DNA from: JBNJGB01 sp051747385
GTDB lineage: Bacteria > Myxococcota_A > UBA9042 > PHBI01 > JACKFB01
DNA: 64,000 nt
Reading direction: 5' to 3'
Assembly (NCBI GenBank): GCA_051747385.1
Contig: JBNJGB010000003.1
Span: 1 to 64,000 of the forward strand
Part shown: piece by piece, positions 59,622 through 64,000 of the stretch
Layout: each line of letters opens with the position of its first letter
Numbering within the stretch: the stretch's first letter is position 1
Notes under the pieces: generated by a model
What the model was told of the DNA's origin: nothing
Database searches by the model: none
The model's input: the letters and a program-made list of their open reading frames with translations, nothing else
Position numbers and translations under genes: made by a program

Positions 59622-61345
59622 GGCAGCATCTCCTCCAGGTCGTCCAGGGAACCCAGCATCCGGGCAGCTCCGGCGCCGATCAGCACGTCCGCCAGGGCCT
59701 CGGGATCCTCGCCGGGCGGGGTGACTCCGAGGGGCACCACGCCGGCGGCCCGCGCCGCGCGCACGTCGTCCGGGGTGTCGCCCACCAGCCAGGCCCCGGA
59801 CACGCCGAGCGCGTCGAGGGCCCCGTGCACGGGGGCCGGATCCGGCTTGAGGGGGCCGTCCTCCATACAGACCACCGCGCCGAAGAGGTCCGCGACGCCG
59901 CGCTCCTCCAGGAAGCGGACGGCGTCCCTGCGCGGGCGGCCCGTCACGATCCCGAGTGGGACGCGCGCCGCGAGGCGCTCCAGGAGGGGGCGCCCGCCGA
60001 GCAGGGCCTCCGTGTCGCGAAGCCCTGGCGTGTCCGGCGTCCCCTGGTAGAGGCGCTCGAAGACCTCGGTGACCTCCTCCAGGGAGACCAGGGTGCCGCG
60101 GGAGGCCAGCAGGCGTCGCGTCACCTCCCAGTCGTTGTTGGCGTCGCCCTCGGCCTTGGCCCGGCGGATGTCCTCGACGTCCACCTCTACGCCGAAGTGC
60201 GCCGCCGTGCGGAGGATGGCCTCGCGATACGAACCGGAGACGTCCGCCAGCACGCCGTCCATGTCGAACAGCAGGGCCTCCGGCCGGAGGACCGCCTCGA
60301 GGCCGGCGCGCAGGCGCTCGAACCTCTCCGGATCACCGGGGCAGGTGATGCGGGTGGCGTCGCCGACCAGGGCGTGGCCCGGCCAGACCCGGACCCCGAT
60401 GCCCAGTCCGGCCATCCCGTCCCGGAGCCACATGGGATCGTCCACGCGGGCGAACACGAAGTTCCCCTGGGACGGCAGGGGGCGCAGGCCCAGCGCCTCG
60501 AGGGCCTCGTGCAGGGTGCGTCGCTCCTCGCGGATGCGCGCCACGAAGTCGTCCACCTCGGGGGCCGCCGTCTCCAGCCGTCGCTCGGCGAGGAGCAGGG
60601 ACGGCCCGGAGACCACGTAGGGGTTTCCGGCCGCGCGCAGCCACCCGACGGTCTCGGGCTCCCCCATGACGTAGCCCACGCGCAGGCCCGCCAGGCCCCA
60701 CGCCTTGGAGAGGGTCCGGAACACCAGGGCGTTCGGGAGCGCGAGGGCCGCCTCGGTGAGGTCCTCGTCGGCGAACTCGCCGTAGGCCAGGTCCACCAGG
60801 AGGGCCACGCCGGGCGCGGCCTCGGCGAGGCGCCGGAGATCGTCGGCCGTCGCGACGGCGCCGGTGGGGTTGTTGGGCGTCACCACCGCGATGGCGGTCG
60901 TGTCGTCGTCCACGGCGTCCAGGACGGCCTCGGTGGGATACGGCCCCTCGGGCCACGGCACCTGTCGGACCTCGGCGCCCACCAGCCGGCCGTACCGGGC
61001 CAGCATCTCGAACGTGGGCGTGGGCAGGACCAGGTTGCGCCCCGGCTCCAGGAGGGCCCGGGCGGCCCGGTCCAGGGCGTCGTCCCCGCCGGAGGTCACC
61101 AGGACCCGGCCCGGCTCGAGCCCGAAGCGGGCGGCGATGCGGTGCTGCAGCCGGGTCGGCTTGGGATAGCGCCGCACGATCTCGGGGTCGGCGTCCGCCA
61201 GGATCCGCAGCAGGCCGGGCGGGGCGGCGAGCCCCTCGTTGCCGTCCAGGGCCAGGTCCACCGGGGCCCGGTGGCGGGGGACGGCGTACGGGCGGATGCC
61301 GCGGACGGCGGCGGACGGACGGAGTGTCGAGGGATCGTCGTTCAT
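59618..61345 (-). CDS. hisC: HisC aminotransferase fused to a HAD phosphatase domain
   Basis: 575 residues. Residues about 1-350 are HisC: LALDGNEGLAAPPG, VTSGGDDALDRAARALLEPG, VVTPNNPTGAV, and TLSKAWGLAGLRVGY with the PLP lysine at about 214. Residues about 355-575 are a HAD domain: LLFDMDGVLADVS (Asp361 and Asp363), IVTGRPRRDA, KPDPAPVHG and LVGDTPDDVRAARAAG. HAD enzymes include histidinol-phosphate phosphatases, the only his step otherwise missing from this operon, so the fusion probably does both transamination and dephosphorylation (inference). ATG at 61345 overlaps the hisG stop. Confidence 0.9.
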   Translation of the reverse strand: MNDDPSTLRPSAAVRGIRPYAVPRHRAPVDLALDGNEGLAAPPGLLRILADADPEIVRRYPKPTRLQHRIAARFGLEPGRVLVTSGGDDALDRAARALLEPGRNLVLPTPTFEMLARYGRLVGAEVRQVPWPEGPYPTEAVLDAVDDDTTAIAVVTPNNPTGAVATADDLRRLAEAAPGVALLVDLAYGEFADEDLTEAALALPNALVFRTLSKAWGLAGLRVGYVMGEPETVGWLRAAGNPYVVSGPSLLLAERRLETAAPEVDDFVARIREERRTLHEALEALGLRPLPSQGNFVFARVDDPMWLRDGMAGLGIGVRVWPGHALVGDATRITCPGDPERFERLRAGLEAVLRPEALLFDMDGVLADVSGSYREAILRTAAHFGVEVDVEDIRRAKAEGDANNDWEVTRRLLASRGTLVSLEEVTEVFERLYQGTPDTPGLRDTEALLGGRPLLERLAARVPLGIVTGRPRRDAVRFLEERGVADLFGAVVCMEDGPLKPDPAPVHGALDALGVSGAWLVGDTPDDVRAARAAGVVPLGVTPPGEDPEALADVLIGAGAARMLGSLDDLEEMLP

Positions 61346-62220
61346 CACGGCACGATCTGCGACAGGCTCGTCACGACGATGTCCGTGCCGCCGTGGGCCT
61401 TGAGCTGCGGGATCAGCGTCGGGAGGGTCTTCCGCGGCACGGCGGCCTTCACGCCGTAGCCGGCATGTCCGTGGAGCTCCGCCACGGTCGGCTCGCGCAT
61501 GCAGGGGAGCACGGCGATCAGCGCCTCGAGCTGCTCGGAGGACACGTTCACCTCGAGCATCACCCGGTGGCGGGCCTCCAGGACGCTCCGGAGGAGCAGC
61601 GAGAAGTGGTCGATGACGGCCCGCTTGGCCGGATCGTCCATGGCCCGCGGGTTGGCGTACAGGCGCGTGGACGACCGCATCAGCTCGTCGACGATGTCCA
61701 GCCCGTTGGCCCGCAGCGTGCTTCCCGTGGCGGTGTTGTCGACGATGCAGTCCGCGTCCTCCGGCGGGAAGACCTCCGTCGCGCCGTAGGACCGCACGAA
61801 GACGTCGTCCATGGCCCGGCGGTCGATCCACTGCTTCGTGAGGCGCTGGTACTCGGAGGCCACCACCAGCCGCCTCCCGGGCAGGGCGCCGTCCTCCAGG
61901 ATCTCGCGCGGCGCCGCGGCGACGATCCGCACCGGATCCAGGCGGGTGTCCAGGACCTCCACCAGGTCGGCGCCCAGCTCCGCCACCCAGTCGGCGCCGG
62001 CGAAGCCCAGGTCGCGGGAGCCCGCGTGGAGCATCTCGACGATGTTCTGGGGCTTGAGGACCTTCGTGTCGAAGCCCTCGAGCGAGATGGTCGGGCGATA
62101 GCCGCGGTCGCTGGTGCGGACCTGGATGCCGGCCTCGGAGAGCAGTCGCAGCACGCCGTCCTGCATCCTCCCCTTGGGGAGGGCGAGCTGCACGGTGTCG
62201 CGGGCCTCGATCGTCTTCAT
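61345..62220 (-). CDS. hisG: ATP phosphoribosyltransferase, long form
   Basis: 291 residues, the long (HisGL) type. LALPKGRMQDGVLRLLSEAG starts the PRPP/ATP site, LGFAGADWVAELGADLVEVLD follows, and DCIVDNTATGSTLRANGL is the PRPP loop. The C-terminal 75 residues (HRVMLEVNVSSEQLEALIAVLPCMREPTV) are the ACT-like regulatory domain, which allows feedback inhibition by histidine. It commits carbon to histidine synthesis and is first in the operon, after the leader peptide. ATG at 62220 follows AGGGAGACG. Confidence 0.93.
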   Translation of the reverse strand: MKTIEARDTVQLALPKGRMQDGVLRLLSEAGIQVRTSDRGYRPTISLEGFDTKVLKPQNIVEMLHAGSRDLGFAGADWVAELGADLVEVLDTRLDPVRIVAAAPREILEDGALPGRRLVVASEYQRLTKQWIDRRAMDDVFVRSYGATEVFPPEDADCIVDNTATGSTLRANGLDIVDELMRSSTRLYANPRAMDDPAKRAVIDHFSLLLRSVLEARHRVMLEVNVSSEQLEALIAVLPCMREPTVAELHGHAGYGVKAAVPRKTLPTLIPQLKAHGGTDIVVTSLSQIVP

Positions 62221-62324
62221 CGTCTCCCTCGTACTGTCAGCCGCCCGACGAGGCGCGACGAGGTCCGCGAGGTCCCGCGCCGGCCCGGAGACCGGCGTGG
62301 TTCGTCCATGGTGCGCCTGGGCGC

Positions 62325-62393
62325 CTAGACCACCGCCGGCCGTCCCTCCTCGGGATGGTGATGGGGGTGGCGTCGGTGCATGGCCAGTCGCAT
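62325..62393 (-). CDS. hisL: his operon leader peptide
   Basis: A 22-codon open frame, MRLAMHRRHPHHHPEEGRPAVV in pieces: it starts MRLAMHRRHPHHHP and ends AVV before TAG. Five of codons 6-13 are His, the hallmark of a histidine-sensing attenuator leader. AGGTGG lies upstream of the ATG at 62393, and a promoter lies 11 bases before the start. It precedes hisG by 104 bases. No run of T follows the possible hairpins (62225-62320), so control may use Rho or translation instead of an intrinsic terminator. Confidence 0.75.
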   Translation of the reverse strand: MRLAMHRRHPHHHPEEGRPAVV

Positions 62394-62403
62394 CGCGAAC
62401 CCA

Positions 62404-62432
62404 CCTATGACACAGGGGCACGGCGGGTTCAA
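62404..62432 (-). promoter_or_regulatory. his operon promoter
   Basis: On the minus strand, TTGAAC (62427-62432), 17-base spacer and CATAGG (62404-62409). The -35 overlaps the last codons of the upstream coiled-coil gene. The leader peptide starts 11 bases after the -10 box. Confidence 0.55.
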
Positions 62433-62812
62433 CCACCGAGCGCGCGCACCCGGGCCTCGGCCTCCTCCCGCATGCGCTCGGTGTGCTCCGCCTTCGCGCG
62501 GCGCTCCTCGGCGTCGCGTTCCGCGTCCTCCGCCAGGTCGCGAGCTCGTCGGGTCACGGCGTCCCACGAGTCCTCGGCCCGCTCGAAGGTGGCGGCGAGG
62601 ATGCGAGCCGTCGGGGGGTCGGGCAGGCCCCGCAGGCGCGCCGGGGCGTCGTCCACCTCCCCGGCCTCCTCGCGCCAGGCCTCGACGCGCGCGGCGCACC
62701 GGGCCAGGACCTCCGCCCGATCGGCGGCACCCCGGGCGGCCTCCCGGTGGTTGCGGGCGGCGACGGTCAGGGCCTCGAGCTGTCGCCACGCGCGTGAACG
62801 CTCGTCGGCCAT
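62429..62812 (-). CDS. coiled-coil protein of unknown function
   Basis: 127 residues, almost all helical, rich in Ala, Arg and Glu (RAWRQLEALTVAARNHREAARGAADRAEVL; RRARDLAEDAERDAEERRAKAEHTERMREEAEARV). No signal peptide, no Cys pair apart from one Cys, no recognised family. ATG at 62812 overlaps the stop of the LytM lipoprotein gene, so the two are translated together. It may be an accessory of the cell-wall protein, but that is only inferred from position. Confidence 0.6.
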   Translation of the reverse strand: MADERSRAWRQLEALTVAARNHREAARGAADRAEVLARCAARVEAWREEAGEVDDAPARLRGLPDPPTARILAATFERAEDSWDAVTRRARDLAEDAERDAEERRAKAEHTERMREEAEARVRALGG

Positions 62813-63855
62813 CACTCCACCACCGTCAGCCGGATCGCGCGGGGCGCGAACGCCTCTTCCCCCTCCGGGACTGCCACCGCCGCCCAGCCGTAGCGCCCGG
62901 GCGGGAAGTCCGGCTTCGCGGCGCCGATGGAGAAGGTGGCGCCGAACCGCCCGTCCCGGACCTCCATGTCGAGCCAGAGCAGGGCGTCGCCTCCACCCTC
63001 CGGGAAGATCATCACGAAGACGCGGTCGGCCCCGGGGGCGGCCCTGCCGTAGATGGACAGCGTCGCGTCGCGCTCCACGAGGCGGGCCGGCATGCCGCGG
63101 ATGGCCTCGACCCCGAGGTCCGCGAAGGCGTCCTCCGGGACGGGGCTGGGCTCCTCGGGACCCACGAGCGAGCCGCGCAGGCCGGCGGGGCGGATCACGC
63201 CGTCGCCCGTGCGGGGGCGGCGCTCGCAGGCGAACGGCGCCTCGCGCCTGACGAAGCGCGCGGGCAGGGTGCGGCTCCAGGCGTTCTCCACGTGGAAGTG
63301 GAGGTGCGGCCCGGTCATGCGCCCGCTGAGGCCCGTCTCGCCCAGCACCGCGCCGGCCTCCACCCGCTGGCCCGGGGACACGAAGACGCCGTCGGGCGCC
63401 AGGTGGACATACGCGGTGTACAGGCCGCCGCCGTGGTCCAGGACCACCTGGTTGGCGTCCTCGCGATACTCGGCGCCGGGCCCGTGGCGCGTGGAGTCGT
63501 CCCGGGCGAGCACCACGATGCCGGGGGCCGCGGCGTGGACGGTCGTGCCGACCGGGACGTCCAGGTCCCAGGCCCACGCCAGGTCCCCCTCGTGGGTCGG
63601 GGCCTGGCGGTTGGCCTGGGTCACGGAGGCGGCGCGCCCCTCGTCCAGGGGGACCAGGAGGGTCAGGGGCACCGGCTCTCCGCGGTCCGCGGCGTCCTCC
63701 CACAGGCTCGGCTCCTCCGGCGGGAGGGCCCGGTCGGGACAGGGGTGGTCGTCCGGCACGGCGGGGCCGCCCGGTGCGCCCTCGTCGCACGCGGACGTGC
63801 CCGCGAGGGCGGCGGCGAGGAGGAGCGGGGCGAGGAGTCGGACCTGCGACGACAT
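62812..63855 (-). CDS. M23/LytM-type metallopeptidase lipoprotein
   Basis: 347 residues. Lipoprotein signal MSSQVRLLAPLLLAAALAGTSAC (lipobox, Cys about 23). The LytM domain (about 75-190) has THEGDLAWAWDLDVPVGTTVHA, DHGGGLYTAYVHLAPDGV, VEAGAVLGETGLSGRMTGPHLHFHVE with the HLHFH zinc/catalytic motif. The first zinc ligand motif (HxxxD) appears as HEGD, so its activity is uncertain; LytM relatives without full zinc sites act as amidase activators. A second beta domain (about 215-347) follows. Start ATG at 63855, seven bases after TAGGCT. Confidence 0.8.
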   Translation of the reverse strand: MSSQVRLLAPLLLAAALAGTSACDEGAPGGPAVPDDHPCPDRALPPEEPSLWEDAADRGEPVPLTLLVPLDEGRAASVTQANRQAPTHEGDLAWAWDLDVPVGTTVHAAAPGIVVLARDDSTRHGPGAEYREDANQVVLDHGGGLYTAYVHLAPDGVFVSPGQRVEAGAVLGETGLSGRMTGPHLHFHVENAWSRTLPARFVRREAPFACERRPRTGDGVIRPAGLRGSLVGPEEPSPVPEDAFADLGVEAIRGMPARLVERDATLSIYGRAAPGADRVFVMIFPEGGGDALLWLDMEVRDGRFGATFSIGAAKPDFPPGRYGWAAVAVPEGEEAFAPRAIRLTVVE

Positions 63856-63862
63856 GGCGCCC

Positions 63863-63868
63863 AGCCTA
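63863..63868 (-). promoter_or_regulatory. -10 box of likely leaderless promoter (LytM gene)
   Basis: TAGGCT on the minus strand, seven bases before the ATG at 63855. The same hexamer and spacing precede the PBP gene at 38190. Confidence 0.4.
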
Positions 63869-63914
63869 GCTTGCCGGTCGTCCCGCAACCAGGATTCCCC
63901 GCCGGGACGTCCCC

Positions 63915-64000
63915 CCAGGGCGGTCGCAAAGTCGACCGCCCTCCCTTGCCCTTGCCCTTGCCCTTGCCCTTGCCCTTGCCTGCTCTCGAACGCGCAGAAT
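63915..64000 (-). repeat. dispersed intergenic repeat, family A, copy 3 (inverted, cut by window end)
   Basis: Starts with the palindrome GGGCGGTCGCAAAGTCGACC, then a (CCCTTG)n tract of six units, then GCCTGCTCTCGAACGCGCAG, the reverse complement of the copy-1 flank. The rest lies beyond position 64000. Confidence 0.8.

Noticed and set aside
1..64000. tRNA or rRNA genes
   Set aside because: None of the intergenic regions shows a cloverleaf with TTCGA-type loop or rRNA landmarks.

Overview
The window is very GC-rich, with G/C-dominated third codon positions and dense, overlapping operons. It comes from a Gram-negative bacterium: there are TonB-dependent, Mla, TatA and Lnt genes and many lipoboxes. 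An AgmX/PglI-type protein with a glycine-rich region, a TerB-like protein, many TPR lipoproteins and VCBS proteins suggest Myxococcota or another former deltaproteobacterial lineage. This placement is inferred from gene content, not from a marker gene.

Layout. (1) 1-2304 is less GC-rich and differs from the rest. I read it as an integron-type cassette array on the minus strand with no integrase in view: two attC-like sites (34-163 and 1008-1084), one cassette with an HNH nuclease, and one cassette with a four-helix membrane protein plus two tiny proteins. (2) 2620-5221: HEAT-repeat protein, a frameshifted gene remnant and a CNNM/CBS membrane protein. (3) 5395-7511: cobalamin riboswitch and a BtuB-like receptor. 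(4) 7821-16011: a tightly packed operon of an alkyl-DHAP-synthase-like flavoprotein, a second flavoprotein, an Fe-S protein, a lipid kinase, an oversized Lnt with a beta-propeller-like insert and an O-methyltransferase. (5) 16025-22674: an outer-membrane barrel, a lipoprotein, a pseudouridine synthase, a radical SAM enzyme, an FmdB-type zinc ribbon and a methyltransferase. (6) 23208-29201: inositol-phosphatase-family gene and a lipid-transport (Mla) operon with two ATPases and two permeases, facing one MCE protein. (7) 29232-38098: ClpP-like lipoprotein, TPR proteins, AgmX-like protein, methyltransferase fusion, TatA, TerB-like. (8) 38190-44799: bifunctional penicillin-binding protein and a three-gene VCBS/solute-binding/histidine-kinase operon. 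(9) 44888-54757: dienoyl-CoA reductase, AsnRS, a nitrogen module (PII, Amt, glutamate dehydrogenase), radical SAM protein, cyclophilin lipoprotein, Spx/ArsC and CBS proteins. (10) 55109-62432: a complete his operon with a His-rich leader peptide and two gene fusions. (11) 62429-63855: coiled-coil protein and LytM lipoprotein.

Several intergenic gaps hold copies of two dispersed repeat families, both carrying a GGCAAG-type hexamer tract. Many operon-leading genes have a -10 box only 6-8 nt before the start codon and no Shine-Dalgarno, so their mRNAs are probably leaderless. No tRNA, rRNA, CRISPR array, transposase or integrase was recognised.
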